A stretch of DNA of 64,000 nt from contig NZ_JAHUTM010000001.1 in the NCBI RefSeq assembly GCF_019209905.1, positions 558,001 through 622,000 of the forward strand, in the 5' to 3' direction. The notes below the pieces were generated by a model. It was not told where the DNA came from and ran no database searches. It worked only from the letters and a program-made list of their open reading frames with translations. The translations under genes were made by a program, and so were the position numbers. Shown here piece by piece: positions 52,613-61,060 of the stretch. The number at the start of each line of letters is the position of its first letter. Positions within the stretch are counted from its first letter, which is position 1. The DNA comes from Corynebacterium sp. TAE3-ERU12 (lineage in GTDB: Bacteria > Actinomycetota > Actinomycetes > Mycobacteriales > Mycobacteriaceae).

Positions 52613-53428
52613 AACCCCGAACCCGCTGGCCCCGCATGGGATGACGGCTACCAGTACGGAAATATCGTTGTTTCCCGCGTAGCTGATTCCCAGCGTGCGG
52701 CCTGGTCGGCGAAGGTTCGTGAGGTCCTCGCCGCCGACGGGGTCAGTGTTGCCCGCCCGGTACGCACCACTGATGGCCGCCACGTTCTTGGTGGGTGGCA
52801 GGCCCGGCATTTCGCCCCCGGCGCTCCGGCTTTGCGCGCTGATGAACTGATTGTGGCCAGCAGCAGGCTCGAAGATGCCCTCTCCGGCCTTGCCCGGCCC
52901 CGGTTCTTGGCCCGCAGCCCGGAGGATGTTTTCGGTGTGTGCGACCGCGCAGCGTGGGTGAATGACCCGGCTGCTGAACTGGAGAAAGTCCTCGATGTGA
53001 GTACTGTGCCCAGCGCGGATGCCGCGGATGCGTTGGCTGCTGCCGCTGAGCTGACGCGGTTGCGTCGAGATTTCGACGCTGAGGAACATATTTGCCATGC
53101 CGACCCTCTGGCGACCACCATTTTCGATGGTGCGAATGTGCCCGTGGTGACTGATTTGGTGCCTTGTTGGCACCCGGCGGGTTATACCCCGGCGTTGGCT
53201 GCAGTTGATGCGTTGATCTTCGGTGGTGCCGATGAGGGCTTGTTGCGCCGTTTTACCCATATTCCGCACTGGCACCAGCAGGTGTTGCGCGCGATGCTGT
53301 ATCGACTTTTTATTCACGCTGTGCATCCCGACGCGGCCCTGACGAACTGGCGGGGGTTGTCGCGGGCGGCGGAGCTGGTCAAGGCGGCGTGTGCTGAGCA
53401 GGTGCGTGCCGAGGGTGACGCGAACTGA
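52562..53428 (+). CDS. TIGR02569 family protein
   Basis: A 288-residue actinobacterial protein of unknown function (Rv3205c-like) with a vestigial aminoglycoside-phosphotransferase-like fold. Recognisable parts are VLEAFGAYGNPEPAGPAWDDGYQYGNIVVSRV at the N-terminus and a conserved HADP-type stretch (EEHICHADPLATTIFDGANVPVVTDLVPCWHPAGYTPALAAVDALIFG). A kinase-like catalytic function is not established. It is intact despite the insertion immediately upstream. A -10 box seven bases from the ATG suggests a leaderless mRNA. Confidence 0.85.
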   Translation: MTQLPPPHVLEAFGAYGNPEPAGPAWDDGYQYGNIVVSRVADSQRAAWSAKVREVLAADGVSVARPVRTTDGRHVLGGWQARHFAPGAPALRADELIVASSRLEDALSGLARPRFLARSPEDVFGVCDRAAWVNDPAAELEKVLDVSTVPSADAADALAAAAELTRLRRDFDAEEHICHADPLATTIFDGANVPVVTDLVPCWHPAGYTPALAAVDALIFGGADEGLLRRFTHIPHWHQQVLRAMLYRLFIHAVHPDAALTNWRGLSRAAELVKAACAEQVRAEGDAN

Positions 53429-53509
53429 TCTGATTTCGTGTTGCTTCGGTGTTTGCGCTGTTCAGGCGGGGTTAGTTAGTAATGTCCAGGCGTATGAAAC
53501 TATGGCGCC

Positions 53510-56500
53510 ATGAGCGAATCCGGGACGCGTAATACGCCGCGAGTGCGACTGGTTGAACCCAGTCCTGCTGCTTCGCGCTCGTGGGATGGTGCTGTCGGCG
53601 CCTTATTCCCAGGTGATGCGCGTTTGCCGGTTACTGGTGCGCCGTGGACTGTTCTGGGCGGGCCCGGCACAGGTAAATCTGCGCTGCTGGTGGATCTGGC
53701 GGTGGCTTATATCAATGCTGGGGTGCCTGCCGACGAGATTCTCGTAGTTGCCCCTGCTAAGGATGCGGCAGCACGCCTGCGTGCTGATATCGCTGCCCGG
53801 CTCGTACGCGATAACGCGGGTAAGGCTCCGGCGGTGCGTGCGGTGCACTCGCATGCGTTTGCCGTGGTACGCGCTGCCCGGGTGTTGCGTGGTGAGACTG
53901 AACCACAACTGATGCCGGGTGCGCGCCAGGATGCGTGGGTCCGCACGTTGCTCGCCGGTGAGGAAGAAGACGGCGGTGACGTGTGGCCGGAGCGGCTGCG
54001 CCCGGCGCTGGGCATGGTGGGCTTTGCGCGCCAGGTTCGCGACATCATGCTGCGCGCCCAGGAACGCGGCATAAGCGCAGATGGTTTGGTGCGGCTGGGG
54101 CAGCAGCATTCGGTGCCGGAATGGGTTGCCGTCGGCCAGTTTATGCAGCGCTATGCCCAGGCAGTGCGCCTGCTGGGCTCAGAAGATGTCAATGCTGCCG
54201 AACTCACCGGTGCAGCTATTGCTGAGCTTGATGCCGACGATGATGTGGCCGAGCAGTTCCGCCACCGAGTTCTGCTGGTTGACGATGGGCAGCAGTACGA
54301 CCCGCAGGCAGGGCGTTTTATTGACCGCTTGGCCCACCCCAATGGCACCACCATCATCACTGGTGATGCTGACCAGGCGGTGCTGGGCTTCCGTGGCGCC
54401 ACCACGGAGTTCCTCAATTCGCATATCACCGCCGACCGCAGCATTGAACTGCGCAAATCTTTCCGCTGCCCGCCGCCGGTGGCGTATGCGGGTAACGCCA
54501 TTGCCCAGCAGCTACCAGGAACTGGGCATCGCCATGGGCTGCGCGGTCGTGATGAGCGCAGTGCAGACCAGGCCATCGCCCCGCGCGTCGATATCGCGGT
54601 ATTTGATACCGGCACCGGGGAAAATAATGCGATTGCGAATGCGTTGCGTCGCGCGCATGCGACCGACGGGGTGCCGTGGAGCGAGATGGCGGTGTTGTTG
54701 CGCGCCGGGGCCACTGAGTCATCCCTGCACCGCACCCTGGCCCGGGCGGGAGTGCCAGTACATATCGACCCCACCGATATTGTGCTGCGCGAACAACGCA
54801 TGGTCGCCGCATTAATGCTGGCTATGCGGGCGTTGACCGGTGCGCTGACTGAGGCCCAGTGGGAGGAATTGCTCATGGGGCCACTAGGTGAGGCCGACCC
54901 GATTACCTTGACCCGGTTGCGTCGTGGTGTGCGTCGGCACGCCCCGGAGCAACGGGCTATGGACCGGATTGTGGAACTTCTGGCTAGCGCTGAGCTCACC
55001 GAGTCTGATGAGAAGCTACTGGCCAGCCTTGGGCCGCGTGAGCGGCTGGTGCTGGAGCGGCCGTTGCAGGTACTGCAGGCGGGCCGGGCAGCTATTCCCC
55101 AGGGCGTGGAGATGGTGCTGTGGGCCATGTGGGAAAAATCCGGGTTGGATGACCATCTTGTCGCTGAGTCTTTGCGCGGCGGTGCTTCGGGCGCGGCGGC
55201 CGACCGGGACCTTGATGCTGTCTTGACGCTCTTTGATTTCGCCGGTGACCTCATCGAAGACCTGCCAAATATGGGGCTTGATGCCTTCATTGCCGCGGTT
55301 TCAGAACAGGAGTTGCCTACGGGGGTGCGCGACCGACGCGGTGCCACACGGGAGGCGGTATCGGTACTGTCCGCACACGCCGCAGCGGGGCGGAGTTTCC
55401 AGGTGGTTGTCGTGGCCGGGGTGCAGGAGGACACCTGGCCGACAACCTCGCGCACCGGCTCGATCGTGCGCCAGCAGGAACTTATCGATCTCGTTGATAA
55501 GGGCATTGTGCCGGGCACATTGGTGTCCCAGATCGCTGATCGTGTGGCTGAAGAGCGTCGCCTGTTCTACCTGGCGATTACTCGCGCCTCGCAAAGGGTG
55601 CTGGTCACGGCCGTCAATTCACCAGATGAGGAGGGGGAACCATCCCGCTTCATCACGGAATTAGCCGCAGCCATCGATACCGACACCTCTTCCACAGGCA
55701 GCGAACCAGCACCGCTCGACTCCGATGATGAGATCGTCCTGCCTGAGCCCCCACCGGCACAACGCATGCCACGTCTGCTTTCTGAGACAGCACTGACCGC
55801 AGAATTACGTGCAGCGCTGGTGGGTTCCACCCCGGCATTGCGCAGACGCGCAGCCACCCAGCTTGCACGTCTCGCCGCCGACGGGGTGCCCGGTGCCCGG
55901 CCGGAGCAGTGGTGGGGAATGGCCCCGGTGAGCACCGATGAGCCAGTGCATACCGGCCCAGTGCGGCTGGGTCCGTCTCGATTCGGCGATATTCTCGATT
56001 GCCCGCTGAAGGCTTTGCTGCAGCCCAACGCGCATGGGCTCGCCTTGTCAATGGGTAGCGTTTTTCACCGGGTGGCCCAGGCCCTCGATGAGGGCGTAGG
56101 CCTGGCAGAGGCTGCTGAGGAGCTCCGCGATGTCATTCACCGCCTGGTTGATGAACCCCCGTGGGCGGTGCAGAACACCGAAAATGAGTGGTGCACGGCA
56201 TTACAGACCTGGGCTGATTGGTCTGCTGCTGCCGACGTGGTGGGCACTGAAGTCCGCGTCGACGTGCCGATTACTGAGGACGTGGTGATTGCGGGACGAA
56301 TTGACCGGCTGCATAAGGACGACGAGGGCTACACCATCGTCGACATCAAAACCGGAAAACACCCGGTGCCGATCAAAGGCGAACACGGTGTGGAGAACAA
56401 TCCGCAGCTGGGTGCCTACCAACTAGCGCTGCATTATGGCCAACTCAGCGGGCGTGGTGTGGTCAGCGGTTCTGGGATGCCGGTCCGGGCTGCGCAGCTG

Positions 56501-56707
56501 GTGTACCCGCGGCAGGCGACCTCTGCTGGCCAGCCGACGGTGCGCAGCCAAACCCAGCTCACACCTGATGGGGTGCAGCAGTGGCGTGCCCGTGCGGTCC
56601 AGGTGGCGGCGGATTCGCGGGGCCCGACAGCATTAGCTACCCCGGGACCGCAGTGCGCGACCTGCCCGGTACGGCGGGCTTGCCCAGCACAGGAGGCACA
56701 ACTATGA
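53510..56707 (+). CDS. adnA: AdnA: helicase-nuclease subunit of the AdnAB complex
   Basis: A 1065-residue UvrD-like motor fused to a RecB-type nuclease. Walker A is VLGGPGTGKSALL (about 47-59), motif II is LLVDDGQQY (D258-D259) in place of the usual DExQ, and the region GDADQAVLGFRGATTEF is motif III. The nuclease core is TIVDIKTGKHPV (D945, K947) with QLGAYQLAL. AdnAB resects double-strand breaks in mycolic-acid bacteria in place of RecBCD. It overlaps adnB by four bases. Confidence 0.9.
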   Translation: MSESGTRNTPRVRLVEPSPAASRSWDGAVGALFPGDARLPVTGAPWTVLGGPGTGKSALLVDLAVAYINAGVPADEILVVAPAKDAAARLRADIAARLVRDNAGKAPAVRAVHSHAFAVVRAARVLRGETEPQLMPGARQDAWVRTLLAGEEEDGGDVWPERLRPALGMVGFARQVRDIMLRAQERGISADGLVRLGQQHSVPEWVAVGQFMQRYAQAVRLLGSEDVNAAELTGAAIAELDADDDVAEQFRHRVLLVDDGQQYDPQAGRFIDRLAHPNGTTIITGDADQAVLGFRGATTEFLNSHITADRSIELRKSFRCPPPVAYAGNAIAQQLPGTGHRHGLRGRDERSADQAIAPRVDIAVFDTGTGENNAIANALRRAHATDGVPWSEMAVLLRAGATESSLHRTLARAGVPVHIDPTDIVLREQRMVAALMLAMRALTGALTEAQWEELLMGPLGEADPITLTRLRRGVRRHAPEQRAMDRIVELLASAELTESDEKLLASLGPRERLVLERPLQVLQAGRAAIPQGVEMVLWAMWEKSGLDDHLVAESLRGGASGAAADRDLDAVLTLFDFAGDLIEDLPNMGLDAFIAAVSEQELPTGVRDRRGATREAVSVLSAHAAAGRSFQVVVVAGVQEDTWPTTSRTGSIVRQQELIDLVDKGIVPGTLVSQIADRVAEERRLFYLAITRASQRVLVTAVNSPDEEGEPSRFITELAAAIDTDTSSTGSEPAPLDSDDEIVLPEPPPAQRMPRLLSETALTAELRAALVGSTPALRRRAATQLARLAADGVPGARPEQWWGMAPVSTDEPVHTGPVRLGPSRFGDILDCPLKALLQPNAHGLALSMGSVFHRVAQALDEGVGLAEAAEELRDVIHRLVDEPPWAVQNTENEWCTALQTWADWSAAADVVGTEVRVDVPITEDVVIAGRIDRLHKDDEGYTIVDIKTGKHPVPIKGEHGVENNPQLGAYQLALHYGQLSGRGVVSGSGMPVRAAQLVYPRQATSAGQPTVRSQTQLTPDGVQQWRARAVQVAADSRGPTALATPGPQCATCPVRRACPAQEAQL

Positions 56708-59700
56708 GCCAGTTCAGCCCCACTGACCTTGCCCGACTATTGCGCCAACACACTCCCACTGCCCAGCAGGCCGCGGTCATTGGTGCCCCACCTGGGCCGA
56801 TGCTCGTGGTGGCTGGCGCCGGTGCCGGCAAAACCGAGACGATGGCCGCCCGGGTGGTGTGGCTTGTCGCCAATGGGCACGTGCGTCCCGATGAGGTGCT
56901 CGGCCTGACCTTCACCCGCAAGGCCGCTCGGGAACTCGGGCAGCGCATCCGCAAACGGTTATTGCAGTTGGCGCATTCGAAGGCTTTCCTCGCCGCCGCC
57001 GATGACAGCGTCAAGGAGGCCTTGCAGTCCATTGCGCCGCAGGTGGCCACCTATGACGCCTATGCCGGTGATTTGGTCAGCAATTATGGGTTGCTGCTGC
57101 CCACGGAGCCGCAAGCCGATGTGCTCGACAGCGCAACGTTGTGGCAACTGGCCAATAATGTGGTGCGCGAGCAGCGTCATATTGCAACTGAGGCGACAAT
57201 CGACACGCTCACGAAGAAGCTCATTGAGCTCTCTGGCGGCATTGAGGCCCAGTTGGCCGATATCGACTCGGTGCGCGCTGCCACTAAGGCATTTATCGCC
57301 AATATTGAAAGCACCCCGGCTAAGCGTCAAAACGCACCCATGTCGCAGGAACTGCGGAAGATTGTGGCGGCGCAGAAGGACCGGTTGGCGCTGCTGTCTT
57401 TAGTCGATGAGCTCTACGGCACTATCGACGCGGAGGGAACGCGCACGTTTACCCGGCAGATGGCTCTTGCTGCCCGCCTGGCTGTCGAGATCCCTGAGGT
57501 CGGTGCCACTGAGCGGCAGTATCACCGGGTGGTGATGCTCGACGAGTACCAGGACACCTCGCACGCCCAGCGTTTGCTGTTGCGCGCGTTATACGCCGGG
57601 GCGCCGGTGACGGCTGTGGGGGACCCCATGCAGGCCATTTATGGCTGGCGGGGCGCCACTGCCGGCAACCTCACCCAATTCCCGGAGGATTTCCCCACCC
57701 AAGCAGGCCAGCCCGCGCCGACACTGCAGTTGACTACGTCGTGGCGCAACCCGCCTGAGGTGCTGGAGATGGCCAATGAGGTCGCAGACAGAGCATTTGC
57801 TGGCCGCACCCGCACCGTTGACCCGTTGCAGCCGCGGCCCAATGCTGAGGCCGGGTCTGTGGAGTTGGCACTGCATGCTGATATTGATGCCGAGCTGGAT
57901 TGGCTCTCGGGTGTTTTGGCCGAGGAATACCAGCGGGCAACGCAGGCAGGGGAGGAGCTTTCCGCTGCGGTGTTGGTGCGCCGCAATAAGGACTGTGCCC
58001 CCATTGCGCAGGCCCTGGCTGCGGCGGGGGTGCCTTATGAGATCGTCGGCGTGGGCGGTTTGCTGGGTTTGCCCGAGATTATTGATGTGATCAGTTATCT
58101 GCAGGTGCTGGTGGACCCGGCACATAACGAGGCCATGCTGCGCATCCTTACTGGGCCGCGCTGGCGGCTGGGGGCGAAGGATATTGACACACTTAACCGT
58201 CGCGCTAAGCAGTTGACCAGCTACAGCACTGCTTTTATCGATCGCGCAGACCCCGAGGCGGAGCCGCTGCGCCGCCTCATCGATGATCTGGATGCCATTG
58301 CCCAGGAAGCCGATGAGCCAGCCGCCGGGTTGGGCCATGCTGTGGCTGACCCTGATTTTGCCGGTATGGACTACTCGGATAGCGGTGCTGCGCGCATTGC
58401 GGAGTTGGGTCGTTCGCTTCGGTCTTTGCGCCGCTGGTCGTTGCGTAAACCGTTGCCGGACATCATCGCCGATGTGGAAGAAGAATTCGGTATCCGGGTG
58501 CAGACCGCAACTGCTGATGAGTCCCGCACGGTCCATCTCGACCGGCTTGCCGACGTTGCGGCCGACTATTCCCGGCGCAAAGGCGGTGACCTGGCCGGGT
58601 TCTTAGGGTATTTGGAATTAGCGGAGGCCCATGACCGAGGACTTACTCCGGGCCAGGTTCGTGTTGCTGGCAACCGGGTAGAGATCCTGACGGTGCATAA
58701 AGCCAAGGGGCTGGAGTGGGACGTGGTGGCTGTGCCGCATGTGTGTGCTGCGGTGTACGACGCTCCGCGCCCGATGGCGTGGCCGACGGCGGCAGAATTG
58801 CTTCCCACCGAACTGGATGGCACTGCGCCGCTGGATGGGGCTCCTGAGTTGGATCTGTCCGAGGTGGAGTACCAAAGCGATATCACCAAGGCGGTGAAGG
58901 CGTACCGGGAGGAACTGAAAGATATTGAGCGCAGTGAATCGGACCGGTTGTTCTACGTGGCGGTGACGCGCTCGGCGCGGAAGCTTTTCGTCTCCGCCGC
59001 GCACCGTATTAACCGGGCTAAAAAAGCCCCCGATGGCCCATCAGAGCACCTTCTGGGCCTCTACCGGGCTTTCCCTGACGCTGCGAGTACGTGGGTTACT
59101 GAGGCCCCAGAAGACCCGCTGCCACAAACGCATGCCGACGGTGTGGTCTGGCCGCATGACCCAATTGCCGACACCCGCGATGAGCTCACCGAGGCTGCTG
59201 CAGAGGTGCGCGCAGCCATCGAAGGGCATACTGCCGAGCCGCTTGCTGGGGATATCTCCGCAGTCTGGGCCGATGACGTCACTCTGGTACTCGAGGAACG
59301 AGCCCGGCGCAGCAGCGATGTGATCGATGTGGCCGCACCGGTGCAGATGTCGACCTCCGAGGTCCAAGCCCAGTGTGATGACCCCCGTGGTTTCGCCCGG
59401 CGCAGGTTGCGGCCGGTGCCGCATAAACCTAGCCCGTATGCCCGGCGTGGTACTGCCTTCCATGCCTGGCTGGAGCACCGGATGGGGGCGACAGCGGTTA
59501 TTGATGAAACCGAACTGGCAGAGATTGCCGGCATGGACGTCACTGATGAACGCACCCTGCAGCAGCTCAAGGAGGCTTTCCTGAACAGTCAGTGGGCCGA
59601 CCGGGTCCCTGAGTACGTCGAGGTGCCCTTCGATATTGGTCTGGGTGGGCGGCGCATCATTGGGCGAATCGACGCGGTGTTCCGTATCGACGGCCAGTGG

Positions 59701-59991
59701 GTCATTGTTGACTGGAAGACTGGGCGCGCCCCCAGTGGTGCTGCTGCTCGTCGGGCTGCGCTGCAGTTGGCGATCTACCGGCAGGCGTGGGTGCAGGTGC
59801 GCGCTGATGCAGGCGAGTTTTTGGAGCCTGAGGATGTGCGCGCGGTATTCCACTACGTGGGCGAAGGACTCACCGTGGAGCCCGATGAGTTGCCCAGCAC
59901 GATAGAGTTGGCGGCGACTGTGCGGATTTCTGCCGATGAGGTGGATCCTGCCGCAGGCGAAGGGAAGGAACACGGTGTCGGAACCGCTTAG
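56704..59991 (+). CDS. adnB: AdnB: lead motor and nuclease of the AdnAB complex
   Basis: A 1095-residue partner of AdnA. Walker A is VVAGAGAGKTETM (residues 35-47), motif II is MLDEYQDTSHAQR (D280-E281), and motif III is GDPMQAIYGWRGAT. The C-terminal nuclease carries VIVDWKTGRAPSG (D1003, K1005) and QLAIYRQAW. A complete DEYQD motif agrees with AdnB being the dominant motor. ATG 56704 overlaps the adnA stop; a longer in-frame start at 56581 lies within adnA. Confidence 0.93.
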   Translation: MSQFSPTDLARLLRQHTPTAQQAAVIGAPPGPMLVVAGAGAGKTETMAARVVWLVANGHVRPDEVLGLTFTRKAARELGQRIRKRLLQLAHSKAFLAAADDSVKEALQSIAPQVATYDAYAGDLVSNYGLLLPTEPQADVLDSATLWQLANNVVREQRHIATEATIDTLTKKLIELSGGIEAQLADIDSVRAATKAFIANIESTPAKRQNAPMSQELRKIVAAQKDRLALLSLVDELYGTIDAEGTRTFTRQMALAARLAVEIPEVGATERQYHRVVMLDEYQDTSHAQRLLLRALYAGAPVTAVGDPMQAIYGWRGATAGNLTQFPEDFPTQAGQPAPTLQLTTSWRNPPEVLEMANEVADRAFAGRTRTVDPLQPRPNAEAGSVELALHADIDAELDWLSGVLAEEYQRATQAGEELSAAVLVRRNKDCAPIAQALAAAGVPYEIVGVGGLLGLPEIIDVISYLQVLVDPAHNEAMLRILTGPRWRLGAKDIDTLNRRAKQLTSYSTAFIDRADPEAEPLRRLIDDLDAIAQEADEPAAGLGHAVADPDFAGMDYSDSGAARIAELGRSLRSLRRWSLRKPLPDIIADVEEEFGIRVQTATADESRTVHLDRLADVAADYSRRKGGDLAGFLGYLELAEAHDRGLTPGQVRVAGNRVEILTVHKAKGLEWDVVAVPHVCAAVYDAPRPMAWPTAAELLPTELDGTAPLDGAPELDLSEVEYQSDITKAVKAYREELKDIERSESDRLFYVAVTRSARKLFVSAAHRINRAKKAPDGPSEHLLGLYRAFPDAASTWVTEAPEDPLPQTHADGVVWPHDPIADTRDELTEAAAEVRAAIEGHTAEPLAGDISAVWADDVTLVLEERARRSSDVIDVAAPVQMSTSEVQAQCDDPRGFARRRLRPVPHKPSPYARRGTAFHAWLEHRMGATAVIDETELAEIAGMDVTDERTLQQLKEAFLNSQWADRVPEYVEVPFDIGLGGRRIIGRIDAVFRIDGQWVIVDWKTGRAPSGAAARRAALQLAIYRQAWVQVRADAGEFLEPEDVRAVFHYVGEGLTVEPDELPSTIELAATVRISADEVDPAAGEGKEHGVGTA

Positions 59992-61060
59992 CAACACGTT
60001 CGGAGTGGAGCGCGAGCTCGACGATCTTCCTGGCCACGCGCTGCTGGGGGTTATTTCCATCCCCGAGCCTGAACGTAAGGGACCGTGGCGGCTGATTGTG
60101 CGCCGACTGGGGTACGCGATGATCTTGCTGCTCGGCGCAGCATTGGTGGTCTATGTCGACAAATATGGCTACAGCGAACCACTGAGCTTCCTGGACTGCC
60201 TGTACTACTCGGCGGTATCGCTGTCGACTACTGGCTACGGTGACATCACCCCGGTCAGTGACCATGCCCGCATTATGAATATTTTGGTCATCACGCCACT
60301 GCGCGTGGTGTTCCTGGCCCTCTTGGTTGGTACGACGCTGTCTGTGCTGACCGAAGAGTCCCGCCGAACCCTGCAGATCCAGCGTTGGAGGAGAACCGTG
60401 CGCAATCACACCGTCGTCATTGGTTATGGCACCAAGGGCCGTTCGGCCATTGCCGCGATGTTGGGCGATGGTGTCGACCCGGACCAGATCGTTGTTGTCG
60501 ACACCGACAAGGCAGTACTCGACCAGGCCTCCAACCGTGGCCTGGTGACAGTGCATGGCTCGGCGACGAAATCCGATGTGCTCAAACTTGCCGGTATTCA
60601 GCGCGCCCGCTCTGTTGTCGTCGCCCCCAATAAGGACGACACCGCGGTGTTGGTCACCTTGTCAGTACGTGAGCTGGCCCCCGGCGCTACCATCGTGGCC
60701 AGTGTGCGCGAGTCCGAAAACCGCCACCTGCTGGAGCAATCCGGCGCCGACCAGGTCGTGATCTCGTCCGAAACTGCCGGCCGGATGCTGGGTTTGGCGA
60801 CAGTCACACCCACTGTGGTGGAGATGATGGAGGACCTGCTGTCCCCGAATGAGGGTTTCTCTGTTGCGGAGCGCCTCATCACCGAAGAAGAAATTGGCGC
60901 CAGCCCGCGGCACCTGGCAGATATTGTGCTCGGCGTGGTGCGTTCCGGTTCGCTCTACCGCATCGACTCGCCGGAATGTGAGTCGGTGGAGCCCGGTGAC
61001 CGCCTGCTGTACGTGCGCCGCGTGCTCAGCGACGAAGTCGAAGCGGATGCCTCCCGCTAA
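59975..61060 (+). CDS. Two-helix K+ channel with RCK domain (CglK-like)
   Basis: A 361-residue potassium channel. Two membrane helices (AMILLLGAALVVYV; IMNILVITPLRVVFLALLVGTTL) enclose the selectivity filter STTGYGD. A cytosolic RCK/TrkA-N domain follows (VVIGYGTKGRSAIAAML onward, about 148-361) and binds nucleotide or ions. It matches Rv3200c and the C. glutamicum CglK needed for growth at low pH. The GTG follows GGAAGGAA. It overlaps adnB by 17 bases and uvrD2 by 14. Confidence 0.9.
   Translation: MSEPLSNTFGVERELDDLPGHALLGVISIPEPERKGPWRLIVRRLGYAMILLLGAALVVYVDKYGYSEPLSFLDCLYYSAVSLSTTGYGDITPVSDHARIMNILVITPLRVVFLALLVGTTLSVLTEESRRTLQIQRWRRTVRNHTVVIGYGTKGRSAIAAMLGDGVDPDQIVVVDTDKAVLDQASNRGLVTVHGSATKSDVLKLAGIQRARSVVVAPNKDDTAVLVTLSVRELAPGATIVASVRESENRHLLEQSGADQVVISSETAGRMLGLATVTPTVVEMMEDLLSPNEGFSVAERLITEEEIGASPRHLADIVLGVVRSGSLYRIDSPECESVEPGDRLLYVRRVLSDEVEADASR
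60387..60400 (+). promoter_or_regulatory. Internal ribosome site and GTG for a free RCK domain
   Basis: GGAGGAG (60387-60393) lies four bases before an in-frame GTG (60398, codon 142) at the membrane/RCK boundary. Initiation there would make a soluble 220-residue RCK protein from the same mRNA, as in MthK-type channels whose gating ring needs extra RCK subunits. Confidence 0.6.
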
